64,000 bases of DNA from Gordionus sp. m RMFG-2023 (GCF_954871325.1 NC_088775.1:83677561-83741560); one strand, 5' to 3'; positions 12,347 to 24,586 are shown, counted from the stretch's first letter. Made by a program: numbers and translations. The notes: generated by a model not told the origin, from the sequence alone.

Positions 12347-13867
12347 ATGAGATGCAATTTTTCAATCGAGAACATATTGAGAAGTGGAGAGAAACGGGAT
12401 AGAGACAATACAATCAAATATAATGATCCTTTCCAATCTTACTGGATAAATTCGAGATATGACAACATACCACCATCAGGATTCAGTGCTTCCTATTTCT
12501 ATCCTTACGAAATCCTACAAAATTATAATTATTTGGTGTTTTATTACAATAACAATATCAGCAAGAATGATTTTGGGAAAGATTTTAAATTTTCTGTAAA
12601 ATCTCGGGGATCTATGGAAAATATAAGTGTGAAGAGTATAGAGAATCCGATAAAATGTACTAATAACTCAAGAGTATCACTTGTCAGCATTGGTAAGATA
12701 ATTAATAATCATATTTATAAGTTTATCAATATAATCTATATAAACTAGGGTTAAAAATGAGAATTAGATGTGATTTGAGAATTTTTAGCCTCGGAATCCT
12801 GGAAAATTGTCTAATAACAATTTCAAACCTCACATTTTAAGGGAATTTAAACAAAAAACTACAATTCTAGCTTAGGGGTTTTGTTGATCATAATTTACCA
12901 ATTATTATTAAATAATACTTTGTTAAAAAAAATATACAATTATTTAAAACACAGAATCCTCCTGTGCGAGCAAAGATAATCTTACAATAAGCAAAGAGAT
13001 GGTAGGCAGCAAATGCCTCAAGTTGGATATTTATGAAAAGTGCAAGAAGAATAGACAAGCCTACAACCCCCAACAATTGCAGAATTTAGAAATGGAATTC
13101 AAGGTATCTATAATAATTTATTATATATTTTACAAATTTATTTAAATTGATAGAAAGAACGTTATTTGACGGTCAATAAACGTAAACAAATGTCGATCAT
13201 GCTGAAGCTATCCGAAAATCAAATTAAGACCTGGTTCCAGAATCGAAGGTTATTGATTGACTAGTGTTATCAAATACGTAACATACATTTTAAAAAAATA
13301 GGAGAGCAAGTTATTTAAAGCGGTTTACATTTAACGGTCAGAACCGGGTGGACAGAAGATCTATGAGAAAGATCGGCGGGGATTTGACAGTTAACCTATA
13401 GTATTTACGCTGGTATTCATCAGGCAAATAAGGCAATCATAACTTGGATAACTATTTTTTAAAAAATGAGTTATATCTTTATTTAGCGCGTTTATTTCCT
13501 AATTTTTGTAATTTAGTAGTTATAGCTTCATGTAGAATACTCATTTTCTCTCTGATGGATATAAGTTACACCTTCCTTACAACCAATACAGTATGCTATT
13601 GAGTGGAAGCCCCCACTTTACGGAAACCCACTGTTGTGTACATAAAATTCGAGTCTTAATTTATCAATTAATCCTTAAGCAATAAGAAATCATAGTGTTT
13701 TTTTTAAAATAAATTATAGTTGGGCTATTATATTCTTCGTTTTTTATTACTTTTTGTTTTTGGTTAAATTAAAAACTCCTTCACAAAAATATATATATTT
13801 AATTTTCAGAACCAAGTGGAAAAAACAAATGACCGCATATATGAAAAGAAAATCCCGCAAAAACTAA
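12347..13867 (+). CDS. NK-like (ANTP-class) homeobox gene with eh1 motif, four exons
   Basis: DNA-binding transcription factor of 215 residues. Exons are 12,347-12,692, 12,955-13,103, 13,154-13,248 and 13,810-13,867. All junctions are GT/AG and phase-compatible. Residues 5-11 are FSIENIL, an eh1 motif that in related proteins recruits Groucho/TLE co-repressors. The homeodomain spans about 145-204, with L16, F20, W48, F49 and N51 of the fold intact and recognition helix QIKTWFQNRRTKWKKQM. Thr at position 47 and the RRTKWK ending resemble Bar, Tlx and other NK-like families, but I cannot name an orthologue. Two introns cut the homeodomain, after residue 21 and inside codon 53. The start ATG is chosen because eh1 normally lies near the N-terminus. 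Only 11 residues follow the homeodomain. No AATAAA is obvious after the stop. Confidence 0.88.
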
Positions 13868-14036
13868 TATTAATAATTTATTGTAAACTATACTATCGGT
13901 GCTTCTATTTTTAAAATTGTAAATTTTATTAATTTTTTTGGGTGAAAAAAAAAGAAATTGTGACGATCATTATTTTTTATTTGAGGTATATATGTATAAT
14001 ACAATAACTATGCTTATAAAAACGAATTATTAATTA

Positions 14037-14565
14037 GGGGAGACCGGGGTAAAACGGTTGATATTTCGCATAAAATTTTGAAACAAAAACAAAGCAAATT
14101 ATAGATTTATATGTAGCCGGATTCCTCATCTACAAAAATAATTTTTTTAAAAAAAGTATACCTCTTTACCTATAATACGAAGTTATGATTATTTGAAGTG
14201 TACCATTTCCGTCATTTTACCCCATACCCAGGGTAAAATGGTTAGGCATTAGGGTAAAGTAGGTAAATAAAATTGAAAATAACTTGTTGTTTTATTGAAC
14301 AAAATATTGACATCCATTCATCACCTTTAAGAATAAACAAATCCAAACATTATGGTAATGTAAAATTTTTTATCAAAAATAGCACATTTCAATTATTCTT
14401 CCCCTTTGCGGCTATTTTTAAAATTTTATTCCAAATAACATGAACTATTTATTTATGTTCATTTTTGCACAAAAATACGTAGACCTTATTTAAAAATTAT
14501 CTTTTTACAGCTTCAATCATACGGAACATTTTTACCGTTTTATCCATAACAACTTTACCCCAAGG
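14037..14565. repeat. GGGGTAAA-ended repeat (family D)
   Basis: Begins GGGGAGACCGGGGTAAAACG and ends CAACTTTACCCCAAGG, with internal CATTTTACCCC and GGGTAAAATGG blocks, so the ends and interior carry inverted TACCCC/GGGGTA motifs. The right part, with its downstream flank, is similar to 57,215-57,435. No coding capacity is seen. Confidence 0.55.
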
Positions 14566-15012
14566 TGATATATATTATAAAAATCTTTATTGTGCAATTT
14601 CTAGTTAAGCTAAAAACTTCCTATGAAATTTATTTTATAGCTATGAATGACCTTAAGGAACATGTATGCAAATTTCTAAATTTATATTAGTTTTAATATA
14701 TTTTACTATAAACAAAATAACCTAAAGGGTGATTTTTATAATTTCTGGGTAAAAAACGGATTTTTGGCAAAATATGACACACCAGGTTTTCCAAAAGAAC
14801 AACATAGGTAAGAAATAGGGCCGTGCCGATCCACAAAACCGATCCGAACCGATATTCATATTGATTTTTATTTACCATTTATCTTTGTATCAATGTCATA
14901 AAAATATCAATATCATTTGGAAAAAAAAACGAACTTTCAGGAATGATTTTTTTATTCTCCAAAAGTTAATAATCTCATTTAAAATATTTACAATGTTTAT
15001 GGGGTGAATGTA

Positions 15013-15217
15013 GTGTTGTAAAACAACTCCATTTAGCTGATTCTTATAGAGTTAAATCTAAATTTTAGTCAAATTATTATTTTTAACTAAGCTTTGAAAT
15101 TTCGGCAATAGAAATCCAAACCTTACCATCTGTGGGCAAAATCAATAAGCCTACTTTCGGCCAAAATTTTAAGTTACTCGTTTTTAAAAATTGGCTAACT
15201 TGAGCCGTTTAGCAAGC
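15013..15217. repeat. MITE family A copy
   Basis: Starts TA-GTGTTGTAAAAC and contains AATTTCGGCAATAG, CCAAACCTTACCATCTGTGG, TCGTTTTTAAAAATTGGC and TTGAGCCGTTTAGC. It matches the family layout with an eroded right terminus. Confidence 0.6.
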
Positions 15218-15654
15218 TAGCTGAATGTGACTCGATATTTTTAAAATCCTTTTCTTGCAGATAATGTAGCAAAATATTTATAAAATAAAAAAATATATAA
15301 TCATAAAATAATCAAAAATATAGGATAGGATTGGTTTTTTAAAAAGTATCGGCCTGATCCGATATTTTAAAAAATGCCAAATATCGGTTCCGACCCGATA
15401 TTTAATATCGGCACAGCTTAGTAACAAAATAAGATATAAAAATATATCTTCATACCAAATTTAAGGTCTGTATGCTTAATGGTTAAAAAAAGTTATCAAA
15501 TTGTTATTACGTAAATCGCTATACTCCAGTCAACCTTACTGGTTCCTGTTCTAAAGTGTTTACTTCCCTAGCATCTATTGGAATTAATTTTAAAATTTTT
15601 CTAAGAGATATAAGCGAAATTCCAAATTTTTAACGACTTTTGCTTTGACGTTTA

Positions 15655-15790
15655 AAAACCTATTCCCCTTACTGGTATTCGATTTCTTTAAACGAATATT
15701 TGTATGAAAACGAATAGTAACTTATCCGATTTGTTTAAAAGAATCGAATACGAATAATTCGATGATCCGAATTCGTTTTTGAATAATGCC
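15655..15790. repeat. ATTCG-rich repeat (family C)
   Basis: Rich in CGAAT/ATTCG words, including AATCGAATACGAATAATTCG, and closing with TTCGTTTTTGAATAATGCC. The closing block is shared with the copy ending near 28,785. Confidence 0.5.
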
Positions 15791-18700
15791 TATATAATAA
15801 TTTAAAAAATATTGGTGTCTATCTCAAGATAAATTCGTGACCCATTAAAAAAAATCTTGGAAAAATAATATATTTAACATCGAAAACCGGGACAAAAATT
15901 GAGAAAAAAATCTTGGAACCATTATTAAAAACTTTTGTTGGAACAAAAATTCCAAGGTTCCCTAAGTGATTCTAACAAAAAAATACTAATTAATTAATAT
16001 ATATACAATGTACATTGTTGAAAATTTTAAGTGATTCATTTTAGATAATTTATTCAATGTTTAATTATTTTTTTATTGTTTATTAATAGTTGGAACCGAA
16101 AGCCTAGAACTAGAACAAATCCAAGAACCGGAAATAGAATAACAGGAAACTCTGTTTTAAGCTTAGTCTTGCACGGCCCCCCCATTATATGAATTTATAT
16201 AGGCGGACTTTTTAAATTTAAATGGCGTGTCCCTGGCGACGCAAATATTTTTCATTTAAATTTTAATGAATAATTCATATTTTAATTTTTTTAAAAAAGA
16301 AATAGTATAACTGTAAACAAAAAAAGGATAAATAACCAAGTTTATTGAGTTAATATAGCTATAAAACTTAAAATATAAAAATAACAATTGACAGATTTGT
16401 GTATTAAAATTATATTATTATACAATTTTTTTCACAGTTTGCCTTGGCCACAAAGTTCTATCCAAATATACTCGATTGTAAAGTTCCCAGCGTTTTTTGG
16501 GCCCTTGAAATTTTGGGTTTTTCTGTTCATATGGCTTTAATAAACCTTTTTTTTTAAAAAAAATCATATTTATAATTAAAATTAACTGTACTAAAAATAA
16601 GGAAATCAAAATATTCATAAAAAATCCACAATTGGTATCATTTCCATAAGAGAGATACAGATATCAATAAAGTATCAATAAGGCATAGCTAGATTTTTTT
16701 ACCTTCTATTTTTGGAGGAAATAGGAAATGGCGCCAGAATGGATGGACACCACCCCTAAAATAATAAAAATAAGCATCTCCTTTATTAAACTTTTTTTAA
16801 AATATATATTAATTAACCCTACCTCCATCTCGCTAACCTTTGGCTATAAGGCCTGTGCAAATGGGAGCAACTGGATGGCAACACTGGACTGCCAAATTTT
16901 GTTTTGTAGGCATTTAAAAGTCATTTGTAATTTTTTAAAAAAAGTATAAATATAATTATGCTTAAGCTAAATATTACATTTATAAAAACTCAAGTAAGTT
17001 AGTTTTAGGAAAAAAATGTCCTGCCAAGAATTGAACCACCACCTCTTTGCTTTATTGATATCCTCCATATCTCTATAATATCTGCACTATAGCTGTCATC
17101 AAAAAAATATTGATTTTTGTATTTTATATATTAATAATTTGGTAAATAATTTTCATTAAGGCTTCTCTTGTGACATCTATGATAAATCCAATTACTCTAA
17201 GTGGCATAGAGTTGGGGCCATGGAAAATTTTATCCAAATTCACTGTTTCCTTAGATATGATTTAAACTAATAAAACTATTCTATTCTCCCAGCCCCAATT
17301 TTCTCAGAAAAAGTATATAATATGTCCTTATAAATAAGTATAAGTTAAAAAGAATTATTTCAAAATTTCTGAAAATGGAGCATTTTATACAACCAAAATT
17401 ATTATTTTTAAAAAATTTTATCAGCCAAAGGTTTGCAATAAGTGGACCTAAAGCTCTCTAATAGAATTTATGAGGAAAATCATGTCTTATAGCCTCCTCT
17501 AAAAATCCTGGCTATTTCTATAATTAAATTGATAGCATCAACCTAATACCCAAGCCATATTTGTGAATTTCTCATATTATATGAAAAATAATTCTATATT
17601 TTTAGTTGAATAATCTAATCTAATTTATATATAAATTCTGTTAATTTTTAATATTAAATAAACTTAGTCTATATTATTTAAGTATTTTAGAATTAAATAA
17701 CCCTAAAACCTGCTTTAAATGCAAATTCTGTTAATCTTTTCAATAGAGAATGTTGCTTGTAACATAACCCACTAATATTTTTATCTAAAACATTTCCCTT
17801 TTGATCTAAAAATTGGCTAATTATCAAAATATCCTATATAAAAAATAATATAATATGAAACAAAATATAATACTGTATATTGCAATTTAATATTAAGGGC
17901 ACATAAGGGACAACAACCTTTGGGAATTTTATTCTGGTCAATAAGATGTTGGTATAAAGAAGGTTTATAATTTGAAGTATTATCATTGCTTTCAATGATC
18001 CCTTCAACCTATTTAAGTATTAAATAATATCAATTATTAAATATACTTGGGTTAATTTTTCCTTTGTATTATATATAACTAATAAAACTTTAGTAATATA
18101 TAATTAGTATATTATAAGACTTTTTTTCAAATGGTTATTTATAGATGTATGAATTCGATGTTTAGGATTGCAAAATTTTTGAAAAAATAAACTTTTCATT
18201 TAAAAAATAATATGAATGTATGTATATATAGGGTGCATCGTTAATCATTATCCTTAAAATTTGTTGAATCTACCTTATAAAGTGACAAGACAATGTAATA
18301 ATATAGCTGAGAATGACTAATTTTTAATAATATTAATTCATTAAAATTATATAATAATATATTAGAAAATCAATATATTACATTTCCCCTTTATAATTTT
18401 TATAATTTTTAAAATTTTTAAAATTATTAAATTTATTTTATATTTTGAATTTATCATTTCATGAATTTTTAGAATTAAATTAAATATAATATCGATAATC
18501 GCCGATTTTATTTTGATGGATTTATCATCGATCACCGTTTTTCATTTTTATTCATGTTTCTCTTTTCCAAATTTTTATTTCATTTGTTTTTTAAATTTTA
18601 GTTTGATGGATTTTAAAAATAATTTTCAATTATATATTGATCATAAATCGCCTTCTTTTTTATATTTTGAATTCATAAATTATTTCATTATTTTTTACAT

Positions 18701-19015
18701 TTGTTATTATTAGTTTCAACCATTTTTTTAAAGTCCTTTTTTTATTTTATTTTTTTTACTTGTTTTTCTTGACTTTTAATCTTACTAATTTTCCTTCAAA
18801 TTGTACTAGTCAGCATTTTCTTTATTTTTTTCAATAACCTCATTAAGTTTCATTTCAGACCTAATTTGATTTTCTATAATGAAATCTTCTAACACTTTAA
18901 TTAATTCTATAACTTTTTATTTTCTAAAACTCTTGAAAAACGAGTTGATAAATGAGATAGAAAATCTTTTCATTATCTTATTTATACCATAATGATCAAT
19001 AGAATCACTTGAATA
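15791..19015. other. Gene-free A/T-rich stretch
   Basis: No coding exon is recognisable. Short open frames at 16,418-16,618, 16,728-16,949 and 18,513-18,713 show low-complexity hydrophobic translations without family features. A GC-richer patch at 16,825-16,910 is unexplained. Near 17,015 the reverse strand carries GGTTCAATTC, a B-box-like word, without a supported tRNA fold. Confidence 0.35.
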
Positions 19016-19019
19016 ATTA

Positions 19020-19765
19020 ATTTAAATTTTCAATTTTACACATTAGATGGACATTACTATAAAATGGACATTGGAAATCTTTATGAAAGTGGTGGCATTT
19101 CAAACATCTATTGGAACATTAAAATTATGTTTAAATTAGAATTGCCAAATTTGCATACTTGTAGACTTGTATAGAATGTACAAAATTGTCGTATCTGATG
19201 ATTATTATTATTAAAGTTCTTGCCTTTATTTTTATTTATTTTATAAATTTTATTGGATGAATTAACATTGTTGGTCTGAGCAAAAGTTAAAACTTATTCC
19301 AATGATAATTCTTCATTGGGACGTACTAATAATCTTGATAAATTAACACCCGCAATAAATTGATTTATAATCTGTTCTTCTATTGCCTTTAAAATTGAAA
19401 TAAATACTCTATGAATTTATTCTTTGCAAATACCTAATTACATTTTCTTTTTCTTTTGAATTGCCTTTAAACTCTAATATAGCAAAATATTTTTTATTTA
19501 TTTTTTATATAATTTTCTCAGTGAATCGCAAATTTCTTCAAAAGAACATTCTTTTATATTTGTTGGATATATTAAATTTTTAATTTACAAATAATTAGAA
19601 TCCTAAAATAAGCTAGAATCTTCTTTTTTTTTGAATATCTGGTTTAATAGGTATATTTTTGCTTCCAACACAAATTCTCAAATTTTCCAAATAATCAACA
19701 ATATCAGTATTGATGTCATCGAATTGATTTAAAATAATTTTTAAATAATTCCACATTTAGAATTA
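19020..19765 (-). pseudogene. Degraded Ty3/gypsy-type gag fragment
   Basis: Read on the minus strand, from high to low coordinates, there is a gag-like N-terminal block (DYLENLRICVGSKN) and a middle block (CDSLRKLYK, then INQFIAGVN and LVRPNEELSLE). It ends in a zinc knuckle at 19,068-19,106 with exact C-x2-C-x3-H-x4-C spacing. The order and wording fit the gag protein of Ty3/gypsy LTR retrotransposons. Stops and frame changes separate the blocks. No LTRs, protease or reverse transcriptase were found nearby. It is a dead fragment. Confidence 0.6.
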
Positions 19766-20226
19766 TAATTGCCATTTTCCATTAATTGGTAAATTTTCAA
19801 ACAAATTACTATAAAATTTTTTTTCTTTATTATTTTTAGACTTTCCTATTTTTCATTTTAACTCACTTTATTTTTTTTTCTCGTCGCCAATATAATAGTT
19901 TTAATTTTTACGTTTTTTAAAATTATATAATAATATATTAGAATAGAAGTGACACATTGGCATTTTTTTACAAAGGACAGTTGCAACTTTCTTATCGTTT
20001 TACAAAAATAAAAATTAAATAACATCGAACACAGATTTAATAGGATACAAATATATTATATTATAACAGTATCAATAAATAAATTCTAGATATAAGATAT
20101 AAACCCAATGCAAAGTAAATTATAATTATATTTTAATTATATAATTTAAGAATTATTTTTTAGGAGACCCGATAACATTTATTAAATCATTAATCAGACA
20201 AAAACAACTTTTTATCGCTAGTATAC

Positions 20227-20312
20227 AATGATATATATAACTATAGATAGGCGCTTCATTAATTAAAGCGTCCACATATTGAAGCCAGCTGTAGCACCAT
20301 TTTGTAGTTTGT
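20227..20312. repeat. Solo end related to the 22,385-22,721 MITE
   Basis: Reads CAATGATATATATAACTATA, TAGGCGCTTCATTAATTAAA, then GAAGCCAGCTGTAGCACCAT. This parallels the left end of the complete MITE at 22,385 (CAATGACATATAATAATACC through CAGCTAGAGACGCCATC). The second end was not found close by. Confidence 0.5.
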
Positions 20313-20769
20313 ACGTTGATCAAATGTCTCGATAATTATAATAATTTTTTAAAAATTGATTTCTGTTACAATGCTCGTGAAACCAACACCTATACCTTTG
20401 TTAGGGCTCGCTAGAAATCCCAAATTGACCTATTCATCTCCAATATTCACTGGTGGTTTAATGATGTTAAAGCATTAGCAAATCTAAACTTATCGGATCA
20501 TAAAGATAACCGTGATGAATATATAGCGGTTTTTCAACATCAATACTCAAAATACTACTAGTCTTAGGAAAATTTAATCGGCGGTTTTATTACGTAATAA
20601 TCTTAGGAATTTATGAAGGCCAAAGGATAAAAGTCAATTTAATAAAAAGTATTAAATAGGAAAATAGTAAACTTCCTAAATATAACTGAACACAGAACCA
20701 TTAAGGAATTTTGGAAACTTTTTAAGGGAAATTTATCAGAATCATGCATTAATCTGCCTAAATAGTTTT

Positions 20770-21195
20770 TCTAGGAAAAAATGGATGTCTAGTGAAATAC
20801 TATAAAAGATAAATGAACTCAGAGAAAACGACGATTTTAATAGCGATCTATGGAAAAGAATGCAAATATTATTACGGAGTGATATAAATATCTACATAGC
20901 AAGGAGGCAGTTGATATTGATAAGGACATGAAAGATAATAGAATTTATGATGCCTATAAAAAATTTTAATTTATCTGTAAACCTTACAGTTTCAAGAAGT
21001 TCTTTATAGATTTAGGAATTGCAGTATGATTGGATCAATAAATGATGGCCCTTGACTCTAAGAAGACAATTCTACCCATACATACTGACCCAACCTCATC
21101 AGGTTTCTCTATTTATGAAATTGCTAAATCATCAAAAACTCACAAAAAAACTAGGCTCCGAGTGTAGACAACATCGCAGCTGAATATTTAAATTA
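20770..21195 (+). pseudogene. Degraded non-LTR retrotransposon (LINE) fragment
   Basis: At 20,773-20,918 one frame reads RKKWMSSEIL, a stop, then KINELRENDD and later LWKRMQILLRSDINIYIARR. This is the linker between endonuclease and reverse transcriptase seen in many LINEs (KxWMTxEIL...ER). At 21,155-21,193 another frame reads APSVDNIAAEYLN, the conserved start of LINE reverse transcriptase. Stops and frameshifts lie between, and the catalytic YADD region is absent. Sequence at 20,360-20,770 may be older 5' material. Confidence 0.6.
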
Positions 21196-21274
21196 AACTA
21201 GCCACAATATCATCTTTTTATTATGGGAAAGTAGAAAGCCCCCCCTCCCTCAAAATGTAATATATCCCTCTTAT

Positions 21275-21430
21275 GTAGCTTCCCCATAATAAATAATCCA
21301 CGCAAATTTCAGAACTACCTTTTACTTTGCCCAACCCTTTCTATCTCAGCCTATATACGTTTAAAAAACAGTTTTCGGACTTTGTGCGTACTTGCCCACA
21401 AAAATGTAGAGGGCTTTTATTCCAACGAAG
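21275..21430 (-). repeat. Dispersed repeat (family K), minus orientation
   Basis: Reverse complement contains TTTGTGGGCAAGTACGC, AGTCCGAAAACTG, TTTAAACGTATATAGGCT and GGGCAAAGTAAAAGG. The same ordered blocks occur forward at 27,570-27,765. Confidence 0.6.
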
Positions 21431-22308
21431 GGCAAAAGCGCTACAAATCACGTAAAAAGATATAAGGAAGAGAAAAATCCTATCATTTGAATATTAATCT
21501 TAAATTGATTATTGTGAAATATACAGCGAAATTTTAAATAAATTTATATTATAAATAATTTATGTAATATATTTTTCATTACAATGTGTAAAAATGGAAA
21601 AAAACGCAAAATCAGGGCATAGAAATTTCGTAGTGGCTAGGCCTCCAATTTCTATGTCCATGTCCTGTTTATATTTAATTATGTTAGTCATGTTTGCATG
21701 TATAGTTAAATGCATGCCTTCCTTTTTTTTTGCATAGGCAGATTACTTTTGATGATCAAATAACCGTTTTAATATAATTAGGCATTGCTTCACTATATTT
21801 GATACATAACTATTTGAATTTCCAAAGAGCTGATGTCTTAAATATACTTTACAAAACTATTTATTTACATTACTGTTACATTATTATTCTTCACGATTTA
21901 AATGCTTTAAGTAAAAATTATGTATCAATATTTTTAAATTTATAAAGAAATGTCATAATATTCCTATCTTATATTAAATATTAACCAAATCAATAAATTT
22001 TTTAATTTGATGAAATATATTTAAAATTAAACAAGTATGTAGGATTAAAGGCTAGAGATATGGGTTAATTTGAAAGATATAGATTAGTTTTAATTTATAT
22101 TGAAAATGGTTTTTACTAAAATTTAATATTATTTATAACTTGTCAAATCTGATAGGTTATGTAATTAAAAATAATTCCTTAACCATAATCATAATATTTA
22201 TTCCCATTCTAAATTGCTAAAGGTAGGGAGGATTTTTTATATAATCTCCAAATCTTGAAATAAATTTGTAAATATGTAAAGAATATATTTTATTTTTTAC
22301 ATTTGATT

Positions 22309-23754
22309 TTCTAAAATCAGCCCTCTATAAAAGAAGCTTAATTTAAATTATATTAATATGAATCATATAGCTTTATAAGATGAGCAATGACATATAATAA
22401 TACCTAGACTGACGATTCATTCATTAAAAGTGTACATCAATACAAATCAGCTAGAGACGCCATCTTGGTTACTGTAATAAATATTAAAATTTTAAACGAG
22501 AGCCTAATTTTATATTATATCTGATGCAAACTTTATTAAAGAATTGCCTGATCATCGAGATAATAAGAAAGTAAGTTATCAATTTAATATTAGTTTTTAA
22601 CATGAAAATAATTATTATAAAGGTTACCAAAATGGCGGGTCCAGCTGATTTGCTTTTAACGACGCTTAAAAATGCATTTTAATGAATGAATCGTCAGTCT
22701 AGGTATTATTATATGTCATTGAAGATGAGTTAAAAAAAATATTTTTGATTTAAAATAAAAATGGTAACAAAATAAAATTTTATAAAAAATATTTTTTTTA
22801 CATAACTAAACTATGCTCTCTATTAAAGAAGCTTAATTTATAAAAAAAATAAACGCAGAAATATATATAGTTTATTAGAAGGAATCAAAAAATGTTAATA
22901 TAATATTTTAAAACTTTTTATAACCTAAAACACCTTTTTTTTCTAACTAAACTACGCGCCTTCTATCAAAGAAGCTTTATTCGTAAAAAATATAGCATAA
23001 TCATATTAAGCTCATTAATAGGAATCAAATAATGTTAATATAGTTTATAAATTATTTATAACTTAATGAGATTTTGAAAAAACGCTTAATTTCTTCTTTT
23101 TAAACTAAACTATACACTTGGTTGGCGCATAAGGGAGCGTAGCAGTCAAAAAAATATTTCGAGAATTAAAATTTTTTTAAAAAAAATTGAATACCATTTT
23201 CTGAATCTCCTTGAAAAATTATACATGATTCTGTATTCATTTTTTAAAAATAATGTATATTTACCGGGGGCACATAGTTTAATCAAAAAAAAGGAGAAAT
23301 TAAGTGCTTTTTCCTGTCTCAATAAGTTATAAATAATTCATAAACTTGATATTAACATTTTTTGATTTCTATTAATGAGCTTAATATGATTATGCTTTAA
23401 TTTTTTTATGAATTAAGCTTCTTTGATAGGGGGCACATAGTTTAGTCAAAAAAAAATGTTTTTCAAAAGCCCACTAGGTTATAAAAAGTTTTAAAATATA
23501 ATATTTTGATTCCTTTTAATAAGCTATATATGATTCTAGTTCATTTTTAATCAATTAAGCTTCTTTGATAAAGAGGGGGGGGGGGTGGTAGTTTTAGTTT
23601 AGACATGCAAAAAAATATTTTTTTAAAAATTTTACTGTTATTATTTTAAAAATAAAAAAAAACATTTTCTAACTCATCTTATGAGGCTAAATACGATTCT
23701 ATATTAATATAATTTAAATTGAGCTTCTTTTATAGGGAGCACATATTTTAGTCA
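22309..23754. repeat. Long inverted repeat built of ~150-bp units
   Basis: The left arm (22,309-23,118) and right arm (23,264-23,754) are inverted copies around a ~145-bp spacer. Each arm holds three related units of about 150 bp with TATCAAAGAAGCTTAATT, CATATTAAGCTCATTAATAG, GGAATCAAAAAATGTTAATA and TTTATAACTTA. The left arm is longer because a 337-bp MITE with an 8-bp duplication sits in it. Without that insertion the arms are about 465 and 491 bp. Transcribed, it would fold into a long hairpin RNA. No open frame is evident. Confidence 0.85.
22385..22721. mobile_element. MITE with 45-bp terminal inverted repeats and 8-bp target duplication
   Basis: Both ends begin CAATGACATATAATAATACC and stay identical for 45 bp (ending in TCATTCATTAAAA). 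They then match imperfectly to the CAAATCAGCT and GCCAT blocks. The direct duplication AAGATGAG lies at 22,377-22,384 and 22,722-22,729. The opposite arm of the surrounding inverted repeat carries one uninterrupted AAGATGAGTTA, the empty site. The 8-bp duplication fits a hAT-like mechanism, but the termini are not a textbook hAT pair, so the superfamily is open. Confidence 0.9.
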
Positions 23755-24156
23755 TGCCCAAATTATGAAATCTCCGCCTATTTTTAGTGATTTTGAACAA
23801 TTATGTCATATTGTTTTGATAATGACAATTTAATTTTTTATTATACTAATTTACTCAAAACTTATTAAACTTTGATATTTTTATTCCACAACATCAAGAG
23901 TTTTTTTGTAGCTAAATTAAGTAAAATTAAATTTCTAAATGTACAAAATTATATTAAGCATTTAAGTAATATAAAAGCTGAAAATAACATGTATAAAAGT
24001 ATGCTTATTGTCAATATAGCATAAGATAGTATCATGACTCTAACAACACTGATATTAGTAAATCATTCATATAATAATTTAATATTTTAATAATTAATTA
24101 AATGTGAATTCATTTTAATAACATTCTAAATACAAAATTATATATGTAGTTTGATA

Positions 24157-24560
24157 TTATTTTGTGATCTCTTGTTGTGCTTGTAATTTTTGCATTAATT
24201 CTTGATCTTGCATGGACATTTGTGTCAATTTTTTACCAATATTTTCATGAATTTCCATATATTTTGCAGCACATCTATCAATACACACACTTTCACCTTT
24301 GGTCAGATCTGCTTCCTTATGCTTTTTAGGTATACATTTGGTCATACAGGCATCTGTCATTCTATTACACAAAATATTTATCATATAATTGTAAATAGTG
24401 ATATATATTAAATATATTTTAGATTCAGATATTAACAGAAAATTCATAAAAATATTGAGATAAATTTGTAATACCATGCAGACCTGTGATACATATCAGA
24501 TATCATTTCAATTTCCAGATCTGCCATAAGGTTTTTATCATTAGTGATATTTGTGTTCAT
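24157..24560 (-). CDS. TIMM10: Mitochondrial import inner membrane translocase subunit Tim10, two exons
   Basis: Small intermembrane-space chaperone that, with Tim9, escorts hydrophobic carrier proteins to the TIM22 translocase. Exons are 24,484-24,560 and 24,157-24,361, separated by a 122-bp intron (donor GTCTGC, acceptor TAATAG) that splits an Arg codon. The protein has 93 residues, close to the usual ~90. Both twin Cx3C motifs are intact: C31/C35 and C52/C56, spaced by 16 residues. [12 protein letters not shown] before the first motif and [15 protein letters not shown] after the second are characteristic of Tim10 rather than Tim9, Tim8 or Tim13. An in-frame stop precedes the chosen ATG; the next Met (residue 12) is an alternative start. 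No targeting peptide is expected, because the family is imported through MIA40. Confidence 0.93.
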
Positions 24561-24586
24561 ATTTTACAAAAAATTAAAAAATATTT

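Noticed and set aside
17010-17050. B-box-like GGTTCAATTC on the minus strand, possible tRNA or tRNA-derived SINE
   Set aside because: No acceptor stem, D arm or anticodon arm could be laid out around it.
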